Origin: Persicaria tinctoria
Taxonomy: Eukaryota > Streptophyta > Magnoliopsida > Caryophyllales > Polygonaceae
Length of the DNA: 64,000 nt
Reading direction: 5' to 3'
NCBI GenBank assembly: GCA_037127255.1
Contig: JBANSL010000004.1
Coordinates: 75,724,627-75,788,626 of the forward strand
Shown: one piece after another, positions 8,710 through 20,721 of the stretch
Numbering within the stretch: the stretch's first letter is position 1
Layout of the letters: the number at the start of each line of letters is the position of its first letter
Position numbers and translations under genes: made by a program
Notes under the pieces: model-generated
What the model was told of the DNA's origin: nothing
Databases searched by the model: none
The model's input: the letters and a program-made list of their open reading frames with translations, nothing else

Positions 8710-11590
8710 ATGGCCGAACCACAAAGCAATCCTTGTCTCCAAGTATCTCAGGTACGTATAGGTTTCGTAGAGTGAATATATTTCGTATTCGTTCCGTTTT
8801 GTTCATATTTTCAATTATGTGAATACAGTTTCGAGACTTTACGTCTGAGTTCTCGGACCCAAGGGTTTGGAATGACCGTGACGAAATGGTTACGCATTTC
8901 AAGGACTTGGGTCGGAGACACTGCATGATTTTGGTAATCAAGCGGTCTTGGACGGGGGCGTCGAATCGTCCAGGCGGGGTTCTCCTTGCATGCGAGCAGT
9001 TTGGGGAGTACCGACCACGCGAGAGGAAGCTCCGGAGTACACAGTCGAAGATAAGTGGTTGTCCATTCTCTCTGCACGGACACGAAGCTCCGCCGGGTCA
9101 GTGGCGCATGACGGTAACCCATGGTGTTCATAACCACGGGCTTTCCACGAGCTTGAAGGGTCACGCCATCGCCGGTCAGATGACAGAGGAGGAAAAGAAG
9201 ATGGCGAGGTGGATGAAGGAAGTTGGCACTCCTCCAAAAACCATTGGGTACGGATTGAGGCGGTTGGATGAGACCAGCGTCACGTCAAGGAAGAGCCTTA
9301 CCAACACGCTCGCCATGATGGTCGCCGAAGAAAGAGGTAGTCGGACGATGACCCAGGATACCTTGCACCATCTGCGGGAAAGAAGGTACTACTACGACTT
9401 CAGACGACATCCGGATGACGACAACGTCTTGAGCGACCTCTTCCTCGCGCATCCCGACGGGATACGCCTTCTCTGAAGGTTCCATTACGTCATCATAATG
9501 GACAACACATACAAAACAAATGCGTAAGTCACTTATTTACGATTACCTTATTGCACATTTAGCCAATTATAACGTATTTTATGTGTAACATATTTACACC
9601 TGCAGATATGGGATTCCTTTGTGCGAGGTGGTCGGGCTCACACCCTCAGGCAATACTTACTGCATCGCCTATGCCTTCATGTCGCAAGAGAACGAAGACA
9701 CATACGCCTGGGTGTTGCGACAGCTTCAGATCTTGCTTGGGAGCGTTCAGCCTCAAGCTATCATGACTGATCGAGAGCTGGGTCTCTTGGCGGCGCTGAA
9801 TGTTGTCTTTCCCGACGTCCAGCATCTCCTTTGTTGGTTACACGTGACGAGAAGATGCGAAGAAGCTGCTCTGAAGATCACGAAGAATTTACACCACGCC
9901 GGCATCTTTAAGGGCAACTGTTGAGGGCTGTTCGAATCGAGGTCGGAGGAATCATTCAACCGACGTCGTCGGGCGCTACGAGCTTATTGGCACCCATTCC
10001 CAGGTGTGGTGGCGTATTTGGAGTCGGTTTGGCTTCCATACAGCAGGAGCATAGTTCGGTGCTACGTAGATAAAGTCTTCCATCTCGGCACCCGTACGAC
10101 AAACAGGTACAACCTTACTTCATATCTCCCATTACAATATGATATAATATCGAATATTCATCGCCTATGCACTTCAATGTGTACAGAGTTGAGGGTCAAC
10201 ACAAGGTTCTGAAGGAGGCACTTCACTCATCGACTGGTGACTTCCGCATCGTGATCGATGCAATCCATAGAGTCAATGATTGTCAACTGCATGAGCTGCA
10301 AACTGCTTTGGAGATAGACCGATTCAAATGGTCAACAACGGCATATAAAGTCAACCTTTTCGATGAGGTAAAGACTTTAATCTCCAAAAAGTGCTTCGAT
10401 TATCTGTACAAGATGTGGCAGGACGTCGTGAACCAAAAGGCTCCTCCGGTATGCACGGACCGACATTGGAGGGTTTGTTACGGGATCCCTTGTGTCCATG
10501 AGATTCAGGCATACGTCAACTCCGGCACTCCAATACCCGCCGAGGACATCCACCCGTTCTGGATGGATTTGACATGGACTGACCTCGACGACACCCCACT
10601 GCCGTATGAGCTGTCATCTTCATATACGACTTCCAACGATGTATGCGAGGATGAGCTGCACCCACCCTCATCAGCAAGCGTCCGACGGAAGGGGAGGCCT
10701 CGGGGGTCGAGAAATGCCTGCAGAACCAACCCGTTTCCATACGAGGAGGTAAGGGAAAGGTTTGCGAGAGAAGAAGCGCGTGCTGCTCGAAATGCTGCTC
10801 GGCCTCGTCCACAAGCGACCTCAGCTCGACGTGGACGTGATGATGTGTTCGGAGGGTTCAACTGGGGTCGAAACAACGTTGATCCCTTCATGTTTGGTCA
10901 TATTGAGATGGTGAGGGACACTGTTGGAGATGGTCATTGTGGCTACCGTGCTTTGGCGGCTTTGACATCACCGATCGGCGAGACTGCTTTCCCGGAACTC
11001 AAGACGTTACTATGCAATCACTTGGAGGATCACGCCGATCTGTACGCCGGTTGTTATACGGGAGAGTACCCATTCCAGCAGTTCGTCGACTACCAGAGAT
11101 GTGCCGGAGCCACACATGGTGATAGGAGACAGTGGATAGAGCTTCCCATCATGGGTTTAGTATTTGCGACGGTATATCAGATTCCTCTCGTCGTCCTAGC
11201 TTGGCATCATCCGTTCACATGTCTCCCCATGATCTCACCGGCATCTGCTAACAACCCTCCCCAATCAGCAACTCTTGGTGTAGCCTGCATCGGAAACCAA
11301 GACCATTTTGCCGCGGTACGACTTCAAACGTCTTTGTTATTACCTATTCATGGTTTTCATACATATGTCAATACTCTAACTCTAAATTTTTGTTCTCATA
11401 GATCTGGTTGCGTCCTAACGCTCCTCTTCCGCCGCCTCCACTAGAATGGGTCGAACATCATCATCCGAGCGTCGAAGGATGGGATGCTCCGTTTCAAGCT
11501 CAGATTGAGAGATTTAGAGCCTTGCGTGCCGAGCCGGCCGTCCTTTACTGTTTTCCTAGATTGTATTCCACAACTTTATTAAACTTATGA
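8710..11590 (+). pseudogene. MULE transposase with C-terminal OTU-like cysteine protease domain, two in-frame stops
   Basis: Five exons (8710-8751, 8829-9523, 9606-10106, 10187-11315, 11402-11590) join in phase to 852 codons with good GT-AG sites. The order of parts is: an N-terminal DNA-binding-like region with ISGCPFSLHG; NHGLSTSLKGHA, typical of MULE proteins; first catalytic Asp in IIMDNTYKTN; second Asp in IMTDRELGL, followed by the CWLH motif; catalytic Glu in TTNRVEGQHKVLK, which spans the third intron; and a SWIM-like CYGIPCVHE. An AT-hook-like KGRPRGSRN linker follows. The OTU-like domain has VGDGHCGYRAL (catalytic Cys) and NQDHFAAIWL (catalytic His), again split by an intron. TGA codons at 9474-9476 and 9922-9924 interrupt otherwise conserved sequence (the second probably replaces a Trp). 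Transposase function in the nucleus follows from the family. The OTU role is unknown. Confidence 0.88.
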
Positions 11591-11842
11591 ATGTAAACCT
11601 TTTTTTCCGTTCCTTGTAACTTTATTCGCATATTATCCGAATGAAAACCTTAACAATTCTTGTGTTCTGTTTAATTTGACCCTAAATCCTTCAAATCCAC
11701 CTTCAATTTTATCAATTAACATCCCTAAACCTAAACCCACAACTAGGGATTGCACGTTGTTAAGGACGTGCAATGTGTAAATAGTGGACGTGCAAGTCCT
11801 TAATCCGGATTTGCGGTGTATATAGTGGCACCCTAAAAAAAC

Positions 11843-12159
11843 ATATACATTACTCCGTATATGTTAATCCATGTCATACCGCCACATCATTCACTCCTTT
11901 TCTCCACAACCCCCTTCCCCCAATGTTTTGTTAATCACCTTTCAGTTTTATAATCGTCACACCTTGCTTGACTAACCACCCCATTAGCCCTACTATTTAA
12001 ATATAAAACCATATCTAAATATTATACTTTTTAAATCATAATTATTTTTATTTATTATTCATCTCCTTATTTTATTTTATTTTATTTTTAAGTCATTTTT
12101 ATATTTAATAATTTACCATACCGAGTATTATTAAAATTATACTCCGTAACTAACAAAAC
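11843..12159. other. AT-rich spacer
   Basis: No coding potential or repeat structure was recognised between the MULE and the next Stowaway. It has short A/T tracts only. Confidence 0.4.
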
Positions 12160-12399
12160 TACCCCATCCGTCTCGCAATACTTGTTATTTTAGAGTAGTA
12201 AATAGTAATAGTAAAGTTGCATAAAAAAAACTTGTTATTTTAGCTATAATTATTATCTTTATAGGTAATATTTTTTTTTTTTATAGATAATAATTACTGT
12301 TTTTATGTATTTTAATCTATAAAAATAAAGTAAACATAAATTTTTGTTAATAAGTGTACATAGAGCTAAAACAACAAGTGTTGTGAGACAGATGAAGTA
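12160..12399. mobile_element. Stowaway-type MITE
   Basis: The left end CCCCATCCGTCTCGCAATAC and right end GTGTTGTGAGACAGATGAAG are complementary inverted repeats flanked by TA. TIR continues through CTTGTTATTTTAG. The interior is AT-rich and non-coding. Confidence 0.8.
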
Positions 12400-12976
12400 T
12401 ACAGTATTACACTACTGTATTAGATTTATACTGATCCTGTAAAATTTAAGGTCTCGTACTAGTTTGAAATTGAATGAATGTGCAATGTCAAATTCGAGGA
12501 GGGGTCACGAAGCTCCTCGTTCCACATTTGCCTCCCACTTTTTATTCTTCCGTTACTTTCAATCAATTACTGTCTTGACTTTGCCATCGTCTGCTTTTCG
12601 TCCTATTTTACTCTTTCTTCGGTTTCCTCTTTCGCTGTCATCTAATTTTCCAATTTGTACAACCCTTTCTTTCCATTGTTGTGGTTCGTGGAATGCACTT
12701 CTTGTGAAAGTCTTGCTGCATCAAATTCTTCAAGTACCGTTTGAACAGAAAATTCAGGTAAAAGAAATCCAAGTAGCAATTTACTCTAATTTACCTTTTT
12801 TTAAACCCTCCTTCAGTCCTTTGGTTTGTTGAATTTGGTTCTGGGTTTTCTGTTAGACCAGTTTTTGCTACTGACCGTGATTGGCTCTTCTGGGTTTGTG
12901 GGTTTTGGTTGCTTGCTGAAATAGATTCAAGAGACCAGTTAAAGGGCTTTTTGTGTTCTTCCCACCTTGCTCTCCA
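12400..12976 (+). other. 5' flank / 5' UTR of the NEK gene
   Basis: This is the region ahead of the NEK start codon. A pyrimidine-rich stretch (12530-12680) and a possible 5' UTR intron (donor CAGGTAAAAG near 12756, acceptor near 12924) are compatible with a leader exon, but no clear TATA box was fixed. No separate gene seen. Confidence 0.35.
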
Positions 12977-15900
12977 ATGGACGAAGATGATAGTGATATG
13001 AAGTCAAAGATGGAGGAGTATGAGGTGATAGAGCAGCTTGGAAAAGGGGCTTTTGGAGCTTCTTTCCTTGTTCTCCACAAAACCCAGCAGAAGAAGTAAG
13101 TAATTTCCAACCTCCAATCTTTGTATCCCTTTGTTTTAGCCCTAATTAATCAGTGGGATTGAGGAAATTACACGGAAATGTTTTGGCTTCTTAGAATTGA
13201 CTTTGATCGAACTGCATAAAAGGGCCTATTTGATGTGCCTTGGTATAGGCTATCCATGAGGAATGGACAATATGAATGTATGGTAATGAGCCAACCCAAG
13301 ATCTTGGGACAGGTACGAGGGAATGGGTTAGAATGAGTTTCACTCCCATTCTGAATGCAAAGTATCAGGTTGGAATCCCTTTTCCGCCTCCAAACCCATT
13401 CCAACTCGATATCTGGGAGATACCAAACACGCCCTTTGTCATGTCTAGAATGTTTCTAGTTATATATTTAGCTCTCTAATTTATTGAATTTTGCTTAGGT
13501 ATGTGATGAAGAAGATGCACTTGGCCAAACAAACGAAGAAGTGCAAGCGCATAGCACATCAGGAGGTACTTTTAGACCTGAAAATGAAACTTTTGATTCT
13601 ATGGCTACCAGCCACTCGCAGGAGTAATTTTACTTGCATTCACTAGGGGAGTTTATTTCAAATTAAAGTGTTATTATCCATCTGCACAATGCTTCAATTT
13701 GCAGGGGAAAAAATCTTTATCTTTTGACAAATATAAAAGGAATAAGGATATGTTTTAGAAGGGCAATTAGTACATACTACCTTCGACAGGAAATGTTTGT
13801 GCTTTATGCCGCAAGTTTTGATCTAAAATTTGCATTCCAAATTTGTTAGTAGTAATCCATAAATGAGGTATGGGTTATTAGTAGTATTAATTGAGAGAGA
13901 AATTAGTTTGAGTAATAAATAAGTGTTTTTGCCTATTTTAGAAGTTCCTTCAAATTTGTGCTAAAAACTAAAATGAGAAATATTTTAGATTGGAATGAGT
14001 ATTTGGCATCTTTAGGCTCGATCGAGCCTAGTTCATGGCCTAGGAAGGAGATGGAGAGTGTTGATATGCTGAATTAACCAGCTATTGATCTAGGATAGAG
14101 ACTTTCCAGATTGCTATAAGGGGCCAAGAGAAAAGAAAGGAAGTATAAGAATAAGAAGAAGACCTAAAGAAAGGAGAAGTCGAGAAGGATAGTTTATGAT
14201 ATTCAATCTGATATCTCCCAAACGATTACAATCAACACTATATAGGATATAGTCTCTTTCTATCATAACTAAATATGAATAGTACTGCAGTATTATCCAG
14301 TGTGATTGTGTAAATGTATCTAGTTCTTACTCTGAAGTCTGAATAAATCCAGTACATGACATAATCTTCCTCTTCTTGTGCAGATGGAGTTGCTTTCCAA
14401 GCTGAGAAATCCATACATTTTAGAATACAAAGATACTTGGGTTGACAAGGTAGGTTCTAGTACATTCGTCATTGGATCTTATGATTAGAGTCTCCATGTA
14501 AAATCATATTTATATTTGGAATGAATGAGGCAGTTCTAAAACTATTGTTTCACTCACAGACCTTTCCCCTGTGGTTATACCTTTCTCATAGGATTGGTGT
14601 GTATGCATCATCATGGACTATTGTGAGGGGGGCGACATGTAAGTGATTACTATTCCTATGGCTTTTTTGTGAGCGAATATGTGGAACTGTGGAAGAGAAT
14701 GAGAAGTGAGGAGGTTATAATTCAAGCTTGTTTGGTTTGGTTAAAGTGGTTCGGAACCGTGTTTTGTGGGAGCCCTTGGTATTGTTCAAGTATAAAATTT
14801 AGTTGTTCATTGACATTAAACCCTGTGAAGAGTTGAAATACTCTCATCAGTGAAGGCTGGTTTTCCCTCCCTCCCACTTTATGGTCCAAATACAGTTCTT
14901 AAATTTGAGCCAAACAATATGTAGTATTGCATTTTGTAAACCATATGTTGGTTCCTAAAACTATCCCTCTTATGCATGTTTTCTGATTTCTTTTGTAATT
15001 ACGTATTACTTTCTATATATTTACCACTTCAAAAAAAAAAAAAAAAAAAAAAGGCTGAATGGATTAATTGGATGAGCAGGAATGAGCTGATTAAGAAGGC
15101 CAAAGGAATGCTTTTTCCTGAAGAGGTAAACGCAGAATATGATTATAGTGACCTATGTGAGTTTACATGAAAAATCACTCCCTTTGTCCTTCAGAAAGTC
15201 TGCAGGTGGACGACCCAGTTACTATTAGCTATAGACTACCTCCACTCAAATCGAGTTGTTCATCGGGATCTTAAGGTTCGTACGCATCGCCATCCCTGTG
15301 ACTTCTTGCAATGTTGCACTGTTCTCGTCTTTCATTTCAATGATCTCTGTTCTGATTTATGTTTTTGATGTTAGTGCTCGAACATATTCCTCACCAAGGA
15401 AAATGACATCCGAGTTGGTAAGGTGGCAAAGCCAACTGTCTTCATTTCATCCTTTTTCTTTTCTCTACATAACTTTCTATATATCATTCATGGAATGTTC
15501 AGGTGACTTCGGGCTTTCAAAACTACACAGTCCAGACGCTCTTGTTTCCACGGTAATGACTCACTCTTTACTCGAATCTTAGCATTTAATAAAACCTCAT
15601 ATCTAGGTTATAGAGATGAGATCCTTGGCATGTAACCGTCATCAAGATATAAAAACTCTATTATCTGTCACTCTCCATCTCTATAAGGTTGTTGGCACTC
15701 CCAATCACATGTGTCCTGAGCTCTTAGAAGATGTACCCTATGGATACAAATCTGACATTTGGTCGCTTGGTAAGAAACTTTGCCACATAACTGATCTTCG
15801 TGAACCGATATCATTCACCTGAACGAGTAAAGCGGATTAATTTTCAGGTTGTTGCATCTTTGAGATTGCTGCTCATCAACCTGCATTCAGGGCTGCTGTA

Positions 15901-17282
15901 AGTAAATTTTGCAAGTGTGAAATTCAATACAGTATTCTTCTTTACATTTGTCGAACCTTTTAGCATTGTTAACGACGTTCATAACATTATCAAACAGGAC
16001 AGAGCAAATCTCATCAACAAGATCAACAGATCCTTACTCTCTCCATTCCCTATTTTGTACACACCCACCTTGTAAGTACTTCGACCCATCTTAAAGTTAC
16101 ATGCAATCCTCGATGGTTGTATCTTAAACTATGTGTGAGATTTTGCGCTTGCGTGTTACTTTCTAGGAAACAAATAATCAAAACCATGTTGAGGAAACAC
16201 CCAGAGCACCGGCCACCCGTACGTTCCAGATTTCTCGTCCACATTTGTTTTATTTCAACACGAAGAACATCTTTTCTGATGCATGTTATCGTTTCATTTA
16301 GGCTTCAGATCTATTAAGACACCCTTATCTGCAACCTCACCTTCGTCGGTGCCGCAATGCATCCGCTGTCTATCTTCCCGTGAGGTCCCCGAACTCCAAG
16401 GACAAGACACCGAGCAAAGATTCACCTGTCAAGCCCGCCAGGGATAGCAGAGATAAAGAGGGTAGAGCACTGAAGCTGGCCGGTTCAAATGAAGGGATCC
16501 GCAATATCTCATCAGGCTGTAACCATCATTGCTGTGATAAATCGTCTACGTTGATCACCTCTGAGGAGCACCTAGAAACCAAGAGAGTTGACACAATTAG
16601 CTACTCGAGGGACACGTATAATTCCAGCGAGAGATCAAAAGGCAACGCTTCAAGTCGCAAGCTGATATTGTGCAATTCCAAGGAGCTGATCAACGTGCTT
16701 CCACCTGAAGCCCGTAAGAGGTTAGACACCGCAAAATTACAGCCATGGTTAGAAGTCAGCAGGGAGAGTGGCCCTGAAAATGGTCTGGTGGAACTTGGGA
16801 ATCAGAACGAAAACCGCACACGCAAAGATGTACACAGGAAGTCCAGTAAGCTTTTACATAAAGCTGAAAATCACATTGAATTTGCGGAACAAAGAACACT
16901 GAACACGTCACCCAAAGTTGGTTCTGGAGCCGTAGGAGAAGACAATGCAGATACTCAGAGCTCGACAAAGACAGCTGGGAAAGCTGTTGACAAAGAAGCA
17001 ACTGAAAGGGAGCGCGAGATCTCATTGCTGAGGACCATCAGCAATGCACTAGGTACTACTGCTGACGAAACCAAGATAGGAGTCGACATTCCCAGCCACC
17101 ATAAAGCCGATGCGTTGGAGTCTCTCCTCGAGCTGTGTGCCCGGTTGCTGAGAGAGGATAAGCTGGCAGAGCTCTCGGGCGTGCTGAAACCATTCGGGGA
17201 AGAGGTCGTCTCGTCCAGGGAGACGGCGATATGGTTGACAAAGAGCCTCATGGCAGCTCAGAAATCTGGGAAAGGTTCCTAA
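12977..17282 (+). CDS. NEK (NIMA-related) serine/threonine protein kinase, complete, 13 exons
   Basis: Exons are 12977-13095, 13499-13565, 14384-14449, 14592-14638, 15080-15125, 15195-15275, 15375-15417, 15503-15552, 15688-15769, 15848-15897, 15998-16071, 16167-16218 and 16302-17282, giving 585 codons plus TAA with every phase consistent. The kinase domain covers about residues 13-265: Gly loop [12 protein letters not shown]-binding Lys in YVMKKM, acidic hinge [11 protein letters not shown], catalytic loop VVHRDLKCSN, DFG, activation segment [15 protein letters not shown] and [11 protein letters not shown]. All key residues are present, so it should be active. The long last exon encodes a charged, probably disordered tail with a coiled-coil-like end. 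The pattern fits plant NEK5/NEK6-type kinases, which act on cortical microtubules and directional growth. That role is family knowledge and not visible here. A 21-A tract lies in intron 4 just before exon 5. A fragment of this gene is duplicated at 4480-4865. Confidence 0.93.
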
Positions 17283-17503
17283 AACTTTGTCCTCAACATT
17301 GAAATATTTGGCATTACTTACCTGATCTGATCATACTGTAGTGTCTTGTGAGTGTGTGGATGCAGAATTAGTTGAAATAACACTTATTTTAGAGACATTG
17401 TTAAATATGAAGTATAGTTTGTGGAGAAAAATGATTCTTGTTTTTTGATTTGGGATATGTTTCAGCATTAACTACATATTATAAATTCTCAAGATTGATT
17501 AAA

Positions 17504-17652
17504 TACTGCTCACTCTGTCCAGAACAAAAGCTACTTGACTTTTTTTTTTTATTAAAAAAATTGATTAAAAAATAATATTTTATAATATTTTTATCTCCTT
17601 AATACGCGTGCACAAGATAACAAACGGCTCTTATTTTGGAACAGAGGGAGTA
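17504..17652. mobile_element. Stowaway-type MITE, shortened
   Basis: The left TIR CTGCTCACTCTGTCCAGAAC and right TIR TTTTGGAACAGAGGGAG are inverted copies flanked by TA. It lies about 220 bases past the NEK stop codon and could sit in or near the transcript end. At about 149 bp it is shorter than its relatives in this window. Confidence 0.7.
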
Positions 17653-18317
17653 TAATTCAGGGTCGAACCTAAGATTTGAAAGGCCCGAGGCCGGATATAA
17701 AAATGGGTCTTTTACTATTTTTTTGGAGAATTTTCTTTATCATTTCATTAATTTATTTTATTTTATTTAGCTATTTTTTAAATAAAAAAGCTCAATATGG
17801 GTGGTTTTAAATATATTTTTATTTGTGATTTTGGGCAATTATTCATTTAGAAAGGGTTTGTGAAAATCTAAATTTTTTGTTTAAAATATGAAGTTGTAAA
17901 AGATAAAAGAAAATAAAATATTTTTTTTTCATAACCAAATATAATGAATCATTTCTATTTTATTGATGGTTTTTATTGATTATTAAATGAAATTTTGGAG
18001 GAAAAATGAAACCAAATTAATGGGTTACAAAGAGAATTGAATCATGGACTAATGAGAAAGAATGAAATTTTTAACCAATACAGTATAATGATTTTATTTA
18101 AACTTACTAATGAAAAAATCCATATACTTAAAAAAATAAAATAAAATTCCCCCCCCCCCACCCCGGCCTTGGGAGTTTGAAGTAGATTTTAGTCTAATAA
18201 ATAGAACATGCATCAAACCAAAAAAAAAAAAAATATATAAAAAGATCCAAACAAATACATAATTTAGTACCTCGGACAACTCAATCACGGAGAAGAAGAA
18301 ATTTGAGATAAAGCAAA
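17653..18317. other. AT-rich spacer
   Basis: No gene recognised. It holds A- and T-runs and an 11-base C run at about 18149-18159. Confidence 0.4.
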
Positions 18318-18775
18318 CCAGATGAGGGATCTTTCAAAATTAATTTCGATGGATCCAAACTATCTTCGGGTGAAGCTTCTACATATTTCATTATCAGGGA
18401 CCACAATAGGGCAATCATTGAGTGTGACTGCTTCAAATGTGGACACATCTCAACATTAGCTACGGAGGCTCTAGCGATCAGAGGAGGCATCGCCAAGACA
18501 AAGGAGCTTCGGCTTCCCAGCATCATGATTGAATGCGACAACCTGACCGTCATCAATTGTTTGTGAGGTATATGGTGCTATCCGTGGGAGATCGAGATGT
18601 TGATTTCTGACACCCTGATCCTACTCCAACAGTTTGCTAGAGTGCAATTCGGCCATGTCTTCCGGGAGGTCAACTCGATCATCGACAGAATCGCGCGTCT
18701 AATCCACACAACGTCCACGCAGGACCTCCTCGCCGATCCTGCTCTGTGTATTCATCCGCAAGGATGCCCTTGAGT
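18318..18775 (+). pseudogene. LINE-type RNase H (RVT_3) domain fragment
   Basis: One frame reads FKINFDGSKLSSGEAST, then FIIRDHNRAIIECDC, ATEALAIRGGIA, IMIECDNLTVIN, a stop, and later FGHVFREVNSIIDRIARL. This is the order of plant non-LTR retrotransposon RNase H domains (FDGS, RDxxG, AExxAL, ExDN, HxxREANxxAD). A TGA at about 18566 breaks it and the final Ala-Asp is IID. The rest of the LINE is absent. Confidence 0.75.
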
Positions 18776-19596
18776 GGTGGTCTAGCAGGGCTTGAACCCA
18801 GCCAAATCTCAACCTTATAAAAATATAATTTAGTACCTTGGATACTTTTAGCAATATCACAAATTTAGTACCTTGGGTGTTGATTATGCCTTTTTTCTTT
18901 TCTTGTATTTTCGGTTTATTTTATTTTTGGTGGTTCTCTCGTCTGCCGACTTGTCGGCCTCTCAAGATTCAGATATATTTGAGCTCGAATTTTTCCTTAA
19001 TTAAAAAAAAAAAGCACAAATTTAGTACCTAAACAATAAGAGGGTTGCACAAAACAAATATATGGGCCAAAATAGAATTGGGCCTCTTGTACTATATGGG
19101 TAAAAAAGATCCATATAATGTGGGCCCAATTGAACATGATAAATACATCGTCAGAGTCCAAAACTATTAGGAAGAGTCAAGAGAGAGGTGGCGTTAGCTG
19201 GAGGGATCATTGCCGCCTGTACGTATCTTCTCCTTTTTACTTTTCAATGTAGAACTAGATCTTCATTTTAGGTCGTCCTTGACATTGCTTGCAATTTGAT
19301 TTACGATCGAAAAATTGATAGCTATAAAATTCCATAGATGTGGATTTTTCAAACCAGAAAGAACAAAGAGGAAATCCAAACAGAATCCTGAAGATTATGG
19401 AGTGACAATTTGAAGGATGAAAACTAATCAATTTTCACGCCCTTCTTTCAATTTGCAATTTTTTTTTTACAGAAATGCTTATAAGATTTATTGGGGTTAA
19501 AAAAAACACAGTTTTTAAAATTTTTTTTTATTCCGACCAGGGGCTAGAGTTGCCCTGTGCGTCTCCGCAACAGAGAGCGTGCAATGCATTATGACT
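18776..19596. other. Spacer without recognised gene
   Basis: It contains two short copies of an 'ATTTAGTACCTTGG' phrase (18829 and 18866) and long A/T runs. No frame of interest was found. Confidence 0.35.
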
Positions 19597-19930
19597 AGAG
19601 TTGTTATATGAACTGAACAATTCGAATTCGGTTCAGGATTGACTTGAAAAAAAAAATTGACTCGAGCTCGTTCATTTATCTAAATAAGTCAAGTTTGAAC
19701 ATGACTTTAGACTCGATTGAAAGCTCAGTTCACTCGATTTAAGCTCAAATTTTGTGAATTTTTTTTTTAAAAATATGTTATGACCAAATATAACTGTTTC
19801 AAGCTTAAAAAGAGCTCGGCTCGAGTTTGTTCATTTTAAAAACAAACCAAGTTTGATAGAAAAAAATTAACTCGTTTAAAAATTTGATTCGACTTGACTC
19901 GGCTCGTATAACAAATGAACGCTAAAAGGA
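19597..19930. repeat. Degenerate hAT-like MITE remnant with CTCGGCTCG/GACTCG phrases
   Basis: The left part (GAGTTGTTATATGAACTGAA) and right part (GGCTCGTATAACAAATGAAC) are imperfectly complementary. The interior repeats ACTCGA, GCTCG and AAGTTTGA phrases, as in plant hAT MITEs. No clean 8-bp TSD was found. Confidence 0.4.
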
Positions 19931-20164
19931 GGGTCCCGCAAAACCACATGTCAATATGGCCCCACAAACCCCTGTTTTTGGTAACCAACTCACAACATAG
20001 CATCATCCATGCGCACACACGCATAGGAATAATTCAAACCATTATAAATTTCCACACCAAACTTTAAAACAGACGTACTTTCATGATGAGGAAGCGAGTA
20101 TCCCTTTCATAATAGTAGTAGTAGATTTTTTATTTTTATTTTGGAATTTTTTTAAATATAAAAA

Positions 20165-20404
20165 TACTCCATTTGGTCCAAAATAAGTATCGTTTGTCTT
20201 TTAGTGTACGTTTTTCAATGAGTTAAAAAATCTATAAAATATTATTATTTTAGTTAAATTTTTTATACAATATTATACTTATTATTAATAACTATGAAAT
20301 TATATAAAAAAATTTGATTAAAAAATAATATTTTATAGAGTTTTTAACGCCTTAAAAAACGCGTCGAAAAGGTAAGTGACACTTATTTTAGAACGGAGGG
20401 AGTA
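20165..20404. mobile_element. Stowaway-type MITE
   Basis: The left end CTCCATTTGGTCCAAAATAA and right end TTATTTTAGAACGGAGGGAG are inverted repeats flanked by TA. The interior is an AT-rich hairpin sharing the CTCCTTAAAAACGCG-like subterminal phrase of other copies in the window. Confidence 0.85.
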
Positions 20405-20721
20405 TAAACTAAAATGTACTAGTAATTAGTTGGAGAATTATTTTTTAAAAAAACTCCATTTTGTACAACTTAAAAATAAGATTAGAACAGTAAAATTTTA
20501 ACTTAGATGACTCAAAAAATAATAATTGACCGACCCAAATATTTTATCAAAATTAAGGAACTTATTTGACCAGCCAAAAACCTTTACCAAAATTCGTGGA
20601 TAAAAAAGACTAACTAAATGCACGGTGGGTATACACTTTCATATTTAACCACCCGTTAAATTCACTATTATAAAAAAAATCACACATTAAATGCATATTG
20701 TTTAAAGGTCATCACCCACTA

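Larger units (their letters stand above)
8275..11833 (+). mobile_element. Mutator-like element (MULE) with transposase and OTU domain, full length
   Basis: The 9-bp direct repeat TAAAAAAAC flanks the element exactly (8266-8274 and 11834-11842), the Mutator signature. The terminal inverted repeats share 19 perfect bases (CTATATACACCGCAAATCC), with imperfect outer bases starting G at each end. Both subterminal regions are crowded with GGACGTGCA motifs and their palindromes. Inside is one gene in plus orientation. The perfect TSD suggests a fairly young insertion, but the two stops in the gene argue that this copy cannot move itself. Confidence 0.92.

Noticed and set aside
8253..8729. 158-codon minus-strand frame of Arg/Lys/Glu/Gly repeats
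   Set aside because: It is the complement of the (CTTC)n microsatellite in the MULE 5' end.
10505..10891. Minus-strand frame inside the MULE gene
   Set aside because: Shadow of the transposase/OTU exon on the plus strand.
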